64,000 bases of DNA from an uncultured Lachnospiraceae bacterium (GCA_910585635.1 CAJUFE010000009.1:4619-68618), one strand, 5' to 3'; shown: positions 8,590 to 18,759, counted from the stretch's first letter. Notes: a model not told the origin generated them from the sequence alone. Numbers and translations are program-made.

Positions 8590-9275
8590 TCACCCCTGCC
8601 CGTAATAGGCGTTGGCCCCATGCTTCCGGAAATAATGCTTATCCTGCAGCTCCTGAGGCGCGGATGGGCATGGGGTCCGATCAGCTCGCACCGGGCGGCC
8701 ATCTTGGCCACCTCTTCTAAGACCACCGCGTTGTGGACCGCTTCTTTGGCGTCCTTCCCCCAGGCGAAGGGGCCGTGGTTCTTGCACAAGACGCAGGGGA
8801 CGGCCTCCACATCCAGGGCCTTAAAATGCTCCACGATCAGCTTCCCGGTGTTCACCTCGTAATCCTCCAGCTCCTCCTTGGTCAGGTTCCGCACGCAGGG
8901 CACCGGGCCGTAGATATAGTCGGCGTGGGTGGTGCCGTAGCAGGGGATATCCCTCCCTGCCTGAGCCCAGCTGGTGGCCCAGGGCGAATGCGTATGTACT
9001 ACCCCTCCGATCTTGGGGAAGGCCTTGTACAGCTCGCAGTGGGTGGCCGTGTCCGAGGAGGGCTTGAGCCTCCCCTCCACCTGATGCATCTCAAGGTCCA
9101 TGACCACCATGTCCCCCGGGTCTAAGCTCTCATAAGGCACGCCGCTGGGCTTGATCACAAAATAGCCGCTCTCCCGGTCGATCGCGCTCACATTCCCCCA
9201 GGTGAAGGTGACCAACCCGTACTTGGGCAGGTCCATGTTCGCCTCATAGACGATCTGTTTTAATCTCTCTAGCAT
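8590..9275 (-). pseudogene. araD: L-ribulose-5-phosphate 4-epimerase AraD, with a frameshift near the 3' end
   Basis: Class II aldolase/adducin family epimerase that turns L-ribulose-5-phosphate into D-xylulose-5-phosphate. Seen: LVTFTWGNVSAIDR, KPSGVPYE, SSDTATHCELY, the metal-binding HTHSPWATSWAQ and THADYIYG, LCKNHGPFAWG. The reading frame is good to ELIGPHAHP (about 8680); the correct C-terminus (APQELQDKHYFRKHG...) continues in another frame to TGA at 8590. One missing base between 8656 and 8680 explains it. Restored length ~229 residues fits the family (231 in E. coli). Start at 9275 gives the family N-terminus MLERLKQIVYEANM. Last gene before the terminator. Confidence 0.9.
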
Positions 9276-9297
9276 CTTCCTGTATCCTCTCTTCTCC

Positions 9298-10880
9298 TTA
9301 CAGCAGCTCTCCCGCTCTGCGCTCCACATCCAATCCATCCTGGAAGGCGTTCATGAACCGGTCGAAGCCTTCCACATCCTCTGCCTCCGGCTCCCCTGGC
9401 TGGCGGAAAAGACCCGTCCGGCCAGGTAGTCCCCCAAGGTCTGCCCCTCTTCCTTCTGGAGCAGGTAGGAGGCTAAGAGGGCGATCCCCCAGGGGCCGCC
9501 TTCTCCGGCGGTCTCCATCACCGTCACCGGGGTCCCCATGGCCGCGGCCATGAAGCGCTGTCCCACCACCGGGGTCTTAAAGAACCCGCCGTGGCCAAAG
9601 ATCTGGGCCACCTACACCTTCTCCTCCCGGGTCAGGATATCCATGCCCAGCTTTAAGGCGCCCAAGGCCGCGTAGAGATGCGCCCGCATGAAGTTGGCCA
9701 GGGTAAAGTGGCTGTCGGGCCTGCGGACCACCATGGGGCGGCCCTCCTCCACCTTCACGATGTTCTCCCCGGATAAAAAGCCGTAGGATAGAAGGCCGCC
9801 GCAGTCGCTCTCCCCCTCCAGCCCCTTCTTGTAGAGAGCCGGGAATAAAAGATCCATGTCCGCCTTCACGCCAAAGCTCTCCAGCACCTGGCCGAAGAGC
9901 CCGATCCAGGCATTTAGGTCCGAGGTACAGTTATTGGCGTGGACCATGCCCACCAGGCTGCCGTCGGGGGTGGTCACCAGATCGATCTCCGGGTGGACCT
10001 TCTTAAGAGGCTTGTCCAACACCACCATCACAAAGGCCGAGGTGCCGGCAGATACATTTCCGGTCCCCACGGCCACACTGTTGGTAGCCGCCATACCGGT
10101 CCCCGCGTCACCCTCCGGCGGGCACAAGGGGATGCCCGGCTCCAGATCGCCGCTCTCATCGATCAGCCTGGCCCCTTCTGCCGTCAGGACCCCGGCCGCC
10201 TCCCCGGCCATGCGGATCTGGGGCAGGATCTCCTTGAGCTTCCAGGGGAACTGCTCCTTTTCGATCAGTTTTTCAAACTTCTCCATCATCACCGGATCGT
10301 AGGTCTTCGCTGTGGTGTCGATCGGGAACATGCCGGAGGCATCCCCGATCCCCAGCACCTTCTCCCCAGTCACCTTCCAGTGGATATAGCCTGCCAGGGT
10401 GGTCAGGAAGCGGACCCTGGGCACATGCTCCTCCCGGTCTAAGACCGCCTGGTACAGATGGGCGATGCTCCAGCGCTGGGGGATATTGTAGGCGAAAAGC
10501 TCCGTCAGGGCCGATGCCGCAGGCCCCGTGGTGCCGTTGCGCCAGGTGCGGAAGGGCACAAGGAGCTCCCCTTCCTGGTCAAATGCCATGTAGCCGTGCA
10601 TCATGGCGGAGAAGCCGATCGCCCCCAGCCGCCTGATCTTCGTCCCGTACCGGGCCTGCACATCGGCCAGCAGGCTGCTGTAGCAGGCTCTAAGGCCCTT
10701 CCAGACCGCATCCAGGGAATAGGTCCAGTATCCGTTCTCCAGCTGGTTCTCCCAGCCGTAGCTCCCCGAGGCGATGGGTGTGTGTGCCTCGTCGATCAGG
10801 ACCGCCTTGATCCTGGTGGAACCAAATTCGATCCCCAGGACGGCCTTCCCGTTATCGATACATTCTCTTGCCGATCCCAT
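9298..10880 (-). pseudogene. araB: L-ribulokinase AraB, with in-frame amber and a frameshift
   Basis: FGGY-family sugar kinase that phosphorylates L-ribulose. The N-terminal domain begins VLGIEFGSTRIKAVLID; the second domain has GTGNVSAGTSAF. A TAG at 9612-9614 interrupts the frame right before VAQIFGHGGFFKTPVVGQ, and the C-terminal part then has METAGEGGPWGIALL as expected. A second lesion in the CCCC run at 9393-9396 shifts the frame; correcting one base gives EAEDVEGFDRFM and a natural TAA at 9298. Restored length is about 527 residues, near normal. Start at 10880 follows AAAGGAGGAAAC. Two independent defects make a functional product unlikely unless they are sequence errors. Confidence 0.9.
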
Positions 10881-10921
10881 GTTTCCTCCTTTCATGGCGC
10901 GCAGGGAGACGCTCGGCATCT

Positions 10922-10995
10922 CTCACGCGCCTGCAGATGTACGCATCACTTGTACGTTTTACCAAATACTCCGGCAGTGGCCTCACGCGCCTGCA
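10922..10995. repeat. 14-bp direct repeat around the transketolase C-subunit stop
   Basis: CTCACGCGCCTGCA occurs at 10922-10935 and 10982-10995. The second copy contains the stop codon and last codons of the transketolase C-terminal gene; the first lies in the gap before araB. This looks like a small duplication of the gene end. Confidence 0.6.
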
Positions 10996-12035
10996 AATGC
11001 TCGTACCTGTCTGTAGATCCCCTCGCCGTCCAGGCCGTACTTATGGATCAGCTCCTGTGCGGGGCCGGATTCGCCGAACACATCCTGGATCCCCAGCTTC
11101 TTCACCTTCCCGATCCCCTGGCCGCAGAGGACATCGCAGACGGCGCTGCCCAGGCCGCCGATCACGGAGTGCTCCTCCACGGTGACGATCTTCTCTGTCT
11201 CCAGGGCCGCCTTGATCACCAGCTCCTCATCTAAGGGCTTGATGGTATGGATATCCAGCACCCGGGCATCGATGCCGTCGGCCGCCAGCCGCTCAGCCGC
11301 CTCCAGGGCATGGCAGACACAGAGGCCTGTGGCGATCAGCGTCACATCCTTGCCCTCCCGCAGCGTGATGCCCTTCCCGATCTCAAAACGGTAGTCCGGC
11401 CGGTCGTTGATCACCGGCACCGCCAGGCGGCCGAACCGCAGGTACACCGGTCCTTCATGGTGGTAGGCGGCCTCCACCGCCGCTCTCGCCTCGATGTCAT
11501 CGGCCGGGCAGATCACCACCATCCCCGGGATCGTGCGCATCAGGGCGATGTCCTCATTGCACTGGTGGGTGGCGCCGTCCTCCCCCACGGAGATCCCCGC
11601 GTGGGTAGCGCCGATCTTCACGTTCAGATGGGGATAGCCGATGGAATTGCGGACCTGCTCAAAAGCCCGTCCTGCCGCGAACATGGCAAAGGTGCTGGCG
11701 AAGGGGACCTTACCTGTGGTGGCCAGCCCCGCCGCGATCCCCATCATATCCGCCTCGGCGATGCCGCAGTCGATGTGGCGGGCAGGGAAGGCCTTGCGGA
11801 ATTTGTCGGTCTTGGTGGCATTCGCCAGGTCGGCGTCCAGCACCACCAGGTCGTCATGCTCCTTCCCAAGTTCCACCAGGGCGTTCCCGTAGCTCTCCCG
11901 GGTGGCGATCTTCTTTACTATGAAGTTTTGCCGCCGGATAGGCGGCCTGCGTTCAGGTATGCCAAATGCGCCCGCCAGGCTGTTCTGTGTGGTGACGCGT
12001 CCGTTGCCGGGCGCATGGAGGTTTACATCTGACAT
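10983..12035 (-). CDS. Transketolase, C-terminal (pyrimidine-binding/transketolase C) subunit
   Basis: Second half of a split transketolase, pairing with the gene just upstream. It carries the pyrimidine-binding domain (IATRESYGNALVEL, DADLANATKTDKF, GIAEADMMGIAAGLA, EDGATHQCNEDIA) and the C-terminal regulatory domain. The start at 12035 overlaps the end of the N-subunit gene by 13 bases, with GAGG upstream. Relatives usually begin at VKKIATRES; here that point is preceded by an ATA codon rather than ATG, and ~40 odd residues (including RRPPIRRQNF, encoded by a palindromic repeat) precede it. The extension probably arose from insertion of that repeat. It shuttles two-carbon units in the pentose phosphate pathway. 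Confidence 0.9.
   Translation of the reverse strand: MSDVNLHAPGNGRVTTQNSLAGAFGIPERRPPIRRQNFIVKKIATRESYGNALVELGKEHDDLVVLDADLANATKTDKFRKAFPARHIDCGIAEADMMGIAAGLATTGKVPFASTFAMFAAGRAFEQVRNSIGYPHLNVKIGATHAGISVGEDGATHQCNEDIALMRTIPGMVVICPADDIEARAAVEAAYHHEGPVYLRFGRLAVPVINDRPDYRFEIGKGITLREGKDVTLIATGLCVCHALEAAERLAADGIDARVLDIHTIKPLDEELVIKAALETEKIVTVEEHSVIGGLGSAVCDVLCGQGIGKVKKLGIQDVFGESGPAQELIHKYGLDGEGIYRQVRAFAGA
11930..11946. repeat. REP-like palindrome, copy 2
   Basis: GCCGCC-GGATA-GGCGGC, a 6-bp stem with a GGATA loop. The same 17 bases form the core of the longer hairpin at 12905-12931. It lies inside the unusual N-terminal extension of the transketolase C subunit. Confidence 0.7.
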
Positions 12036-12859
12036 AATGCCTCACCTGCCTTCCTCAGCTCTTCCATGGCCACCGCGTATTCCTGGTCGTTAGGCGCTTT
12101 GCCGTGCCATCCCACATTATCCTCCATAAAGGAGACGCCCTTTCCCTTGACGGTCTTCATCACGATCGCCGTGGGGCAGCCCTTAGTGGCCCGAGCCTCG
12201 TCAAAGGCCGCCTTCAGCTGGTCGAAGTCATTGCCGTCGATCGAGACCACATGGAAGTTAAAGGCCTCAAATTTCTTATCGATGGGGTAGGGGGAGCATA
12301 CGTCCTCGATCCTTCCGTCGATCTGGAGACCGTTATTATCCACGATCACCACCAGGTTATCCAGCTTCCTGTGGCCGGCGAACATAGCCGCCTCCCACAC
12401 CTGGCCCTCCTCCAGCTCACCGTCCCCTAAAAGGGTGTAGACCCTAAAAGCCTTGCCGTCCAGCTTGGCGGAGAGGGCCATGCCTGCTGCCGCCGAGATC
12501 CCCTGGCCTAAGGAGCCGCTGGACATGTCCACACCGGGGATGTGCTTCATATCCGGGTGGCCCTGGAGATAGGAGCCGGTATGGCGCAGGGTCTTTAAGT
12601 CCTCCACCGGGAAGAACCCCCGCTGGGCCAGCACCGAATAAAAGCCCGGCGCATTGTGTCCCTTAGACAGGACGAAACGGTCCCGGTCCTCCTTTTTCGG
12701 ATCCGCGGGATCTACGTTCATCTCCTCAAAATAGAGATAGGTGAACACATCTGCGGCGGACAGGGAACCGCCGGGATGTCCCGCCTTAGCCCCGTAAACG
12801 CCCTCGATGATCCCTTTGCGCACCTCATTGGCGATCTGCTGCAATCTGCGCTTATCCAA
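12023..12859 (-). CDS. Transketolase, N-terminal (TPP-binding) subunit
   Basis: First half of a split transketolase, 278 residues. It has the thiamine-diphosphate site: SKGHNAPGFYSVLAQRGFF, HPDMKHIPGVDMSSGSLGQG and GDGELEEGQVWEA...NNGLQIDG. The start is a TTG at 12859 preceded by AAGGAGG at 8 bases; in-frame codons further upstream come from the palindromic repeat and have no ribosome site. It overlaps the C-subunit gene. Placed in the arabinose operon so that pentose phosphates feed straight into central metabolism. Confidence 0.92.
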   Translation of the reverse strand: MDKRRLQQIANEVRKGIIEGVYGAKAGHPGGSLSAADVFTYLYFEEMNVDPADPKKEDRDRFVLSKGHNAPGFYSVLAQRGFFPVEDLKTLRHTGSYLQGHPDMKHIPGVDMSSGSLGQGISAAAGMALSAKLDGKAFRVYTLLGDGELEEGQVWEAAMFAGHRKLDNLVVIVDNNGLQIDGRIEDVCSPYPIDKKFEAFNFHVVSIDGNDFDQLKAAFDEARATKGCPTAIVMKTVKGKGVSFMEDNVGWHGKAPNDQEYAVAMEELRKAGEALCQM

Positions 12860-12904
12860 GTAAAGATCCTCCTTATCTGTACATACTTTGAACGTTACCT
12901 TGAA

Positions 12905-12931
12905 AGACCGCCGCCGGATAGGCGGCGGTCT
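12905..12931. repeat. REP-like palindrome, copy 1
   Basis: A perfect 11-bp stem (AGACCGCCGCC / GGCGGCGGTCT) with loop GGATA, just after the transaldolase stop and before the transketolase N gene. There is no T-run, so it is more likely a REP-like or mRNA-stabilising hairpin than a terminator. Its core recurs at 11930-11946. Confidence 0.75.
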
Positions 12932-12938
12932 CACTCCC

Positions 12939-13592
12939 TTACTTTCCGAACACAGCCTCGTAGTCCTTCTGGAACTTGGCGATCCCGATATCGGTCAGCG
13001 GATGTTTGGTCATCTGCTCGATCACACTGTAGGGGACCGTGGCGATGTCCGCCCCTGCCAGAGCGCAGTCCGTCACATGGATCGGGTTGCGGATGCTGGC
13101 CGCGATGATCTGGGTATCGATATCGGACACCGCGAAGATCTCGGCGATCTCCCGGATCAGGTCCACGCCCCGGACGCTGATGTCATCCAGCCGCCCTAAG
13201 AAGGGAGAGACATACGTCGCGCCGGCTCTTGCCGCCAGCAGCGCCTGGTTGGCGGAAAAGACCAGGGTCACATTAGTCTTGATCCCTTCCTTTGCCAGGA
13301 CCTTCACCGCCTTTAAGCCCTCCACGGTCATGGGGATCTTCACCACCATGTTCTTATGGATCGCCGCGATCTCTCTCCCTTCCCGGATCATGCCCTCGGC
13401 ATCGGTGGTGGTAGCCTTTACCTCACCGCTGATCGGGCCGTCCACGATCTGGGTGATCTCCCGGATCACCTCGTTAAAGTCCCGGCCCTCCTTGGCGATC
13501 AGGGACGGATTGGTGGTCACGCCGCAGATCACGCCCATGTCATCAGCCTTTTTGATATCCTCAACCTTTGCTGTATCCACAAAAAAACGCAT
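12939..13592 (-). CDS. Transaldolase / fructose-6-phosphate aldolase family protein
   Basis: A 217-residue short transaldolase of the TalC/FSA type: RFFVDTAKVEDI at the N-terminus, GVTTNPSLIAKEG, the catalytic-lysine region VVKIPMT, and NVTLVFSANQALLAARAGA. Start at 13592 (MRFF) has AGGAGG 8 bases upstream; ATG at 13598 sits too close to it. With the transketolase halves it forms a pentose phosphate interconversion module between araA and araB. It cannot be told from sequence whether it acts as transaldolase or as fructose-6-phosphate aldolase. Confidence 0.93.
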   Translation of the reverse strand: MRFFVDTAKVEDIKKADDMGVICGVTTNPSLIAKEGRDFNEVIREITQIVDGPISGEVKATTTDAEGMIREGREIAAIHKNMVVKIPMTVEGLKAVKVLAKEGIKTNVTLVFSANQALLAARAGATYVSPFLGRLDDISVRGVDLIREIAEIFAVSDIDTQIIAASIRNPIHVTDCALAGADIATVPYSVIEQMTKHPLTDIGIAKFQKDYEAVFGK

Positions 13593-13614
13593 CTTCATCT
13601 CCTCCTCGATATGG

Positions 13615-15108
13615 CTACCTGTATACCGCGCTGTTCCACTTAAGCTCGTTCTTCAAGCCCCGGATCGTGGTGTCCCCGTCGATGTACACGGCCTCGATCC
13701 CCATAGCCTCTGCCCAGTCGCCCATCTGCTCCGCAGTCAGGTCGTAGGAGAAGGCGGTATGGTGCGCGCCGCCTGCTAAGATCCAGCTCTCCGCGCCTAC
13801 GGCCAGATCTGGCTTCGGGGTCCAGAAGGCGGTGGCTACCGGCAGCTTGGGCATGGGCTTCTCCACCTTCTTGCAGTCCACCTCATTGATGATCAGACGG
13901 AATCGGGTCCCCAGATCGATCAGCGAGGTGGCGATGGCCGGGCCGGTCTTCGAGGTGAACACCAGACGGGCCGGATCCTCCCGGTCGCCCATGGATAAGG
14001 GGCAGACCTTGATGCCGATGGGGCCTTCCGCGATGGTGGGGCAGACCTCCAGCATGTGGGCCTGGAGGATCCCCTCCTTGCCCGGTACCAGGTTATAGGT
14101 GTAATCCTCCATAAAGGAGGTCCCCTTGGCATCCTTCATGCCCTGGGTCATGATCTTCATCAGGCGCACCATAGCCGCTGTCTTCCAGTCGCCCTCCGCG
14201 CCGAAGCCGTAGCCCTTCTCCATCAGCCGCTGGATCGCCAGCCCGGGAAGCTGTTTTAATGCCCCCAGGTCCCCGAAGTGGGTGACGATGGCCTGGTAGT
14301 CCTTTTCCTCTAAGAACCGCTGGAAGCCGATCTCGATCCCGGCCTAGACCGCAACATGAGCACGGAACTCCTTCTCGTCGCGGCCCTCGGTCAACAGCTG
14401 GTACTTATCGTAGTACTCTTCCACCAGGGCGTTGATATCCCCGGCGGACACGTCCTTTACATAGTCCGCGATCTCGTTGACTGGGTAAGCGTCCACCTCC
14501 CAGCCAAACTTTACCTGGGCCTCTACCTTATCGCCCTCGGTGACAGCCACATTGCGCATATTGTCGGCCACACGGACCACCCGCACATGGCAGCTCTCCA
14601 TGATGCCCACCGCCGTGCGCATCCAGCCGGCGATCCTCCCTACTACCTTAGGATCGCTCCAGTGGCCCATGACCACTTTCCGTGGGATCTCCATCCGGGT
14701 GACCATATGGCCGTACTCCCGGTCGCCGTGGGCGGACTGGTTCTCGTTCATGAAGTCCATGTCGATGGTGTCATAGGGGATCTCCTGGTTGAACTGGGTG
14801 TGGAAATGGAGCAATGGCTTCCGGTACTCCTTAAGCCCTAAGATCCAGGATTTGGCCGGGGAGAAGGTATGCATCCAGGTGATCACACCGGCGCAGTCCT
14901 CATCGGCGTTAGCCTCGTTAAAGAGGCGGCGGATGGAAGCGCTGTCGATCAGGGTGGGCTTCCACACCAGCTCAAAGGGCAGGAGGCCGGTCTTGTTCAT
15001 GGCCTCCACCATGATCTTAGAATGCTCCGCTACCTTTGCCAGACATTCATCTCCGTAGAGGTCCTGGGAGCCGGTGGCGAACCAGAATTGATAGTTTTTT
15101 GTCTTCAT
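13615..15108 (-). pseudogene. araA: L-arabinose isomerase AraA, interrupted by an in-frame amber
   Basis: Isomerises L-arabinose to L-ribulose. The N-terminal part starts NYQFWFATGSQDLYG and includes WMHTFSPAKSWI and HGDREYGHMVTRM; the C-terminal part has LKQLPGLAIQRLMEKGYGFGAEGDWKTA and HHTAFSYDLT. Both halves are in the same frame, separated by one TAG at 14344-14346, between HVAV and AGIEIGFQRFL. Total 497 codons fits the family (E. coli AraA has 500). One base change would restore it (CAG to TAG is one route). AAAGGAG lies upstream of the start. Confidence 0.92.
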
Positions 15109-15162
15109 GATCGATACGATCTCCTTTCTTTATCCTTGCTTTATCCTCGTTTTATCCTCATT

Positions 15163-16200
15163 TTATTTCTTCCTGGACAGCAGCAGGCTCTGTACGACCA
15201 GGAACACACAGAGCATCCCGGCTACGGTGATGCCGGTCCACCAGGCGTCGTCCAGACCGATGGAGGAGACGATGTTCTGGATGGTGCTAAGGGACAGTAC
15301 GCCCACAAAGGTGCCGAAGATATTGCCCACGCCACCCGTCAGCAGGGTGCCGCCGATGATCGAGGAGGCGATGGCGTTCATCTCCATGCCTGCCGCATGA
15401 GAGGCGGAACCGGAGCCTACATGGAGGAAGTACACATAGCCGCCGATGCCGGCTAAAAGGCCGCAGAAAAGATGGGCCAGGAAGCGGGTGCGCTTCACGT
15501 TGATGCCCAGCATCAGGGCGCTCTGACGGTTGCCGCCTACGGCGTAGAAGTTCCGGCCAAGCTTGGTCCAGCGCAGCACCACGAAGAGGATCGCCACCAC
15601 CAGCAGGGCCACCACCACCCCCAGCTCCACATAGGCATCCACATATTTCCCCTGACGGGTCACGCTGCCCAGCCCCGGGATGATGATCCGCACGCCCTTT
15701 AGGGCCACAAAGGCCGCGTTCTCCACGTTAAAAGGAGCGGTGTGGACGATCGTGGTCATGCCCCGGGCAAAGAACATCCCCGCCAAAGACACGATGAAGG
15801 GCTGGATGTCCAGGTAGGCCACCAGAAAGCCCTGGAAGGCCCCGAAGGCCAGACCGATCCCCAGAGCGATCAGCAGCGAGCCAAACACGCCGCCCCCCTG
15901 GAAGTCTAAGTATACGGCGCAGCTCATGCTCACCAGAGCCACCACACCGCCTACAGAGATATCGATCCCGCCGGTGATCATGACCAGGCTCATGCCGCAG
16001 GCCGTGATGATCAGAGCCGCATTGGCTCCCAGGATGTTAAAAAAGTTCTGGGGCTTTAAAAATCCTTTTTTCAAGAACAACATCGCCCCGATGTACATGA
16101 CTAAGAACACCACTACCGTGATCAGGAGCAGCAGGCTGGTGTCCGTCATCTTTGTCTTGCCGGCTTTTGGAACGCCGTTCGCAGTCTTCGTACCTGCCAT
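15163..16200 (-). CDS. Sugar ABC transporter permease (YjfF/AraH-like)
   Basis: A 345-residue inner-membrane permease of the ribose/galactofuranose class (BPD_transp_2). About 8-10 hydrophobic segments; family stretches GMSLVMITGGIDISVG, QGFLVAYLDIQPFIVSLAGM, RFLAHLFCGLLAGIGG and IIGGTLLTGGVGNIFGT. It starts one base after the stop of the other permease. With that permease and the ATPase it forms the importer. Gene order and similarity resemble the E. coli ytfQRT-yjfF set; the araA/B/D context suggests arabinose as substrate. Confidence 0.92.
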   Translation of the reverse strand: MAGTKTANGVPKAGKTKMTDTSLLLLITVVVFLVMYIGAMLFLKKGFLKPQNFFNILGANAALIITACGMSLVMITGGIDISVGGVVALVSMSCAVYLDFQGGGVFGSLLIALGIGLAFGAFQGFLVAYLDIQPFIVSLAGMFFARGMTTIVHTAPFNVENAAFVALKGVRIIIPGLGSVTRQGKYVDAYVELGVVVALLVVAILFVVLRWTKLGRNFYAVGGNRQSALMLGINVKRTRFLAHLFCGLLAGIGGYVYFLHVGSGSASHAAGMEMNAIASSIIGGTLLTGGVGNIFGTFVGVLSLSTIQNIVSSIGLDDAWWTGITVAGMLCVFLVVQSLLLSRKK

Positions 16201-16201
16201 A

Positions 16202-17251
16202 TCAACCTACCCCCTTCTGTTTTTTGATCAGAGCCATCACCTTGTCCTTCACCACCGGCGCGCTGGACACCACCAGCAGGATGACCACTACCGCCTTGTA
16301 GGCCGGCAGGGCGTCGGAGGAGACATTGAACTTATAGAGGGTGGTGGTCAAAAACTGGATCACTTAGGCGCCCAAGATCGAGGCCATGATGTTGAACTTA
16401 CCGCCGCTCAAGGCATTGCCACCCAGGGCCACCGCTAAGATCGCGTCCATCTCGATATCTTTCGCGATCACGGAATAGTTGATCGTGGATAAGCGGCTGG
16501 TCTTGATCAGCCCTACCACCGCCACGCACAGCCCTAAGATCACGAAGCTGAGCCATTTGATCATGGTGGGGTTCAATCCGTTGAGCCGGGAGGAGCTGGC
16601 GTTGATGCCCACGGACTGGGTATAAAGCCCTAAGGTGGTAAAGCGCAGGGCCAGCACCGCCACGATGATGCAGACCACGGCGATGAAGAAGGGGGTGGGG
16701 ATCGGGATCCCCGGGATGAAGCCGCCAAAGTAGGTAAAGGTCTTATCCGTGATGATGGGCAGCTCGTTTAAGTTGATCCACGCCGCGATGGAGCGGCCCG
16801 CCGTATATAAGATCAATGTGGCCACCATGGGCTGGATGTCAAATACCGCCACCAGAGCGCCGTTGAAGGCGCCGAAGAGCATGGACACCACACAGGCGGC
16901 CAGAAAGCCCACGATGATCGGGGCCTGTAAGGTGCCGTCGCCCCCTAAGCCTACCAGGACCCGCAAGATCACGGAGCCTGCGATCGCCACCGTCGCTCCC
17001 ACGCTGATGTCCTGCCCGCCGCAGGCCGCGGTGACTAAGGTCATGCCGATCGCCAGGATCGCCACCTCGGAGCCGTAGTCTAAGATCGTCATCAGATAAC
17101 CGGTGAGCACCGGATCCCCGGCGCTGTTATGGCCCAGGGTGATCTTAAAGAACGAGGGGTCCAGCACCAGATTGAACAATGCCAGCAGCAACAATGCAGC
17201 CAGGGGGATAAATATCTGCCTGGATGCAAGTAGGTTTTTCTTCTTTGTCAT
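16202..17251 (-). pseudogene. Sugar ABC transporter permease (YtfT-like), interrupted by an in-frame ochre
   Basis: The same permease family as the next gene. It begins with a transmembrane helix (IFIPLAALLLLALFNLVLD) and has GMTLVTAACGGQDISVGATVAI and AVALGGNALSGGKFN. A TAA at 16364-16366 stops the frame after IMASILGA, but the frame stays open for 53 further residues, VIQFLTTTLYKFNVSSDALP and on to a TGA at 16202, which is the normal end of this family. A TTA leucine codon would fit there. The ATG overlaps the ATPase stop (ATGA). Confidence 0.9.
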
Positions 17252-18759
17252 GATACTCCACCTCCGGCAATGGTCTCCATTACTTTACTCTGTGTCAGAT
17301 CCTCCTCGGAAAGCTCGCCCACCACCTTGCGGTCCCGCATGACGATCAGCCGGGAGCAGGTCCTGAGCATCTCGTCGGTCTCCGAGGAGATAAAGGTCAC
17401 GCTCATGCCCTCTGCGGCCAGCTTTAAGACCAGCTTCTGGATCTCGATCTTGGTCCCGATATCGATCCCCCGGGTAGGCTCATCCAGGATCAGATAATCC
17501 GGATGGGTCAGGAGCCAGCGCCCTAAGATCACCTTCTGCTGGTTCCCGCCGGAAAGGGACTTGATCGGGGTGTCGGCGGAGGCCGTCTTGATCTCCAAAA
17601 GCTTGATGTACTCATCGGCGAACTTCTCCGCCTCTGCCCTGGAGAAGGGCTTGAAGGCGCCCCGGAGCACCTGGGCCGCTAAGATCAGGTTATCCCGCAC
17701 GGATAAGTCGCCCACGATGCCGTCGATCTTCCGATCCTCCGGCAGATAGGCGATCTTTTGCTTCATGGCATCTAAGGGCTTGGTGAGCTTCACCTCCTGG
17801 CCCTTTACCTTCACGGAGCCGCCGATCACCTTGTCGGCGCAGAAGATGGCCCGGACACATTCGCTCCGCCCGGAGCCTAAGAGGCCGGTAAAGCCGTTGA
17901 CCTCGCCCTTTCGGATATGGAAATCGAAAGGCTTTATCCCTGCGTCACTCTGCAGGTCCTTTGCCTCGAACACGCATTCATCCGGCCCCTTATAGACCTG
18001 GGTCTCGTCCTTGATCTCTTCCATATCATCCAGCTCTTTACCCAGCATCTTAGCCACCAGCTTCACCCGGGGCAGGTCCTCGATCACGTACTCGCCCACC
18101 AGCTGGCCGTCCCGTAAGACCGTGATCTTATCGCAGACCTCGTAGACCTGGTCCAGGAAATGGGTGACGAAGATGATGCCCACGCCCCGGGCCCTTAGAT
18201 CCTTCATCAGGCCGAAGAGCTTCTCCACCTCGGACTCGTCCAGGGAGGAGGTGGGCTCGTCTAAGATCAATACCTTACAGTCCATATCCACCGCCCGGGC
18301 GATCGCCACCATCTGCTGGATCGCGATGGAGCAGTCGGAGAGCTGCTGGGCCGCCCTGGCCGGGATCTGGAGGTTGGTCAAGATCTCATCGGCGTCGGCG
18401 TTCATCTTCTTCCAGTCCACCTTCTGTCCCTTACCCCGGCCGATGTACATATTTTCCGCCACGGTCAGGTTGGGGCAGAGGGTGATCTCCTGGTACACGG
18501 TACTGATCCCCAGGTTCTGGGCGTCCTGGGGCGAACGGATCTGGGCCGGTCCGTCTACCCCATCCAGACAGATCTCCCCCTCATCCTTGCCGTAAACGCC
18601 GGTGAGCACCTTGATCAATGTCGATTTTCCCGCTCCGTTCTCTCCCATCAGCGCGTGGATCTCCCCCTTGCACAGGGTAAAGTCCACTCCCTGGAGAGCC
18701 CGGACCCCGGGAAAGCTCTTGTGGATGTTCCTCATTTCCAATACTGCATGTTCTTTCAC
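17248..18759 (-). CDS. Sugar ABC transporter ATP-binding protein (duplicated ATPase)
   Basis: A 503-residue double ATPase of the monosaccharide importer type. First domain: Walker A GENGAGKST, signature-like LSDCSIAIQQMVAIARA, Walker B VLILDEPTSS. Second domain: degenerate P-loop GLLGSGRSE, LSGGNQQKVILGRWL, YLILDEPTRGID. Start is a GTG at 18759 with AAAGGGG upstream; longer in-frame extensions cross the intergenic hairpin. It energises uptake of the sugar delivered by the binding protein. Confidence 0.94.
   Translation of the reverse strand: MKEHAVLEMRNIHKSFPGVRALQGVDFTLCKGEIHALMGENGAGKSTLIKVLTGVYGKDEGEICLDGVDGPAQIRSPQDAQNLGISTVYQEITLCPNLTVAENMYIGRGKGQKVDWKKMNADADEILTNLQIPARAAQQLSDCSIAIQQMVAIARAVDMDCKVLILDEPTSSLDESEVEKLFGLMKDLRARGVGIIFVTHFLDQVYEVCDKITVLRDGQLVGEYVIEDLPRVKLVAKMLGKELDDMEEIKDETQVYKGPDECVFEAKDLQSDAGIKPFDFHIRKGEVNGFTGLLGSGRSECVRAIFCADKVIGGSVKVKGQEVKLTKPLDAMKQKIAYLPEDRKIDGIVGDLSVRDNLILAAQVLRGAFKPFSRAEAEKFADEYIKLLEIKTASADTPIKSLSGGNQQKVILGRWLLTHPDYLILDEPTRGIDIGTKIEIQKLVLKLAAEGMSVTFISSETDEMLRTCSRLIVMRDRKVVGELSEEDLTQSKVMETIAGGGVS

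Noticed and set aside
12905..12931. Terminator between the transaldolase and transketolase genes
   Set aside because: Perfect stem but no U-tract, and its core recurs inside a coding region, so it is treated as a REP-like repeat.
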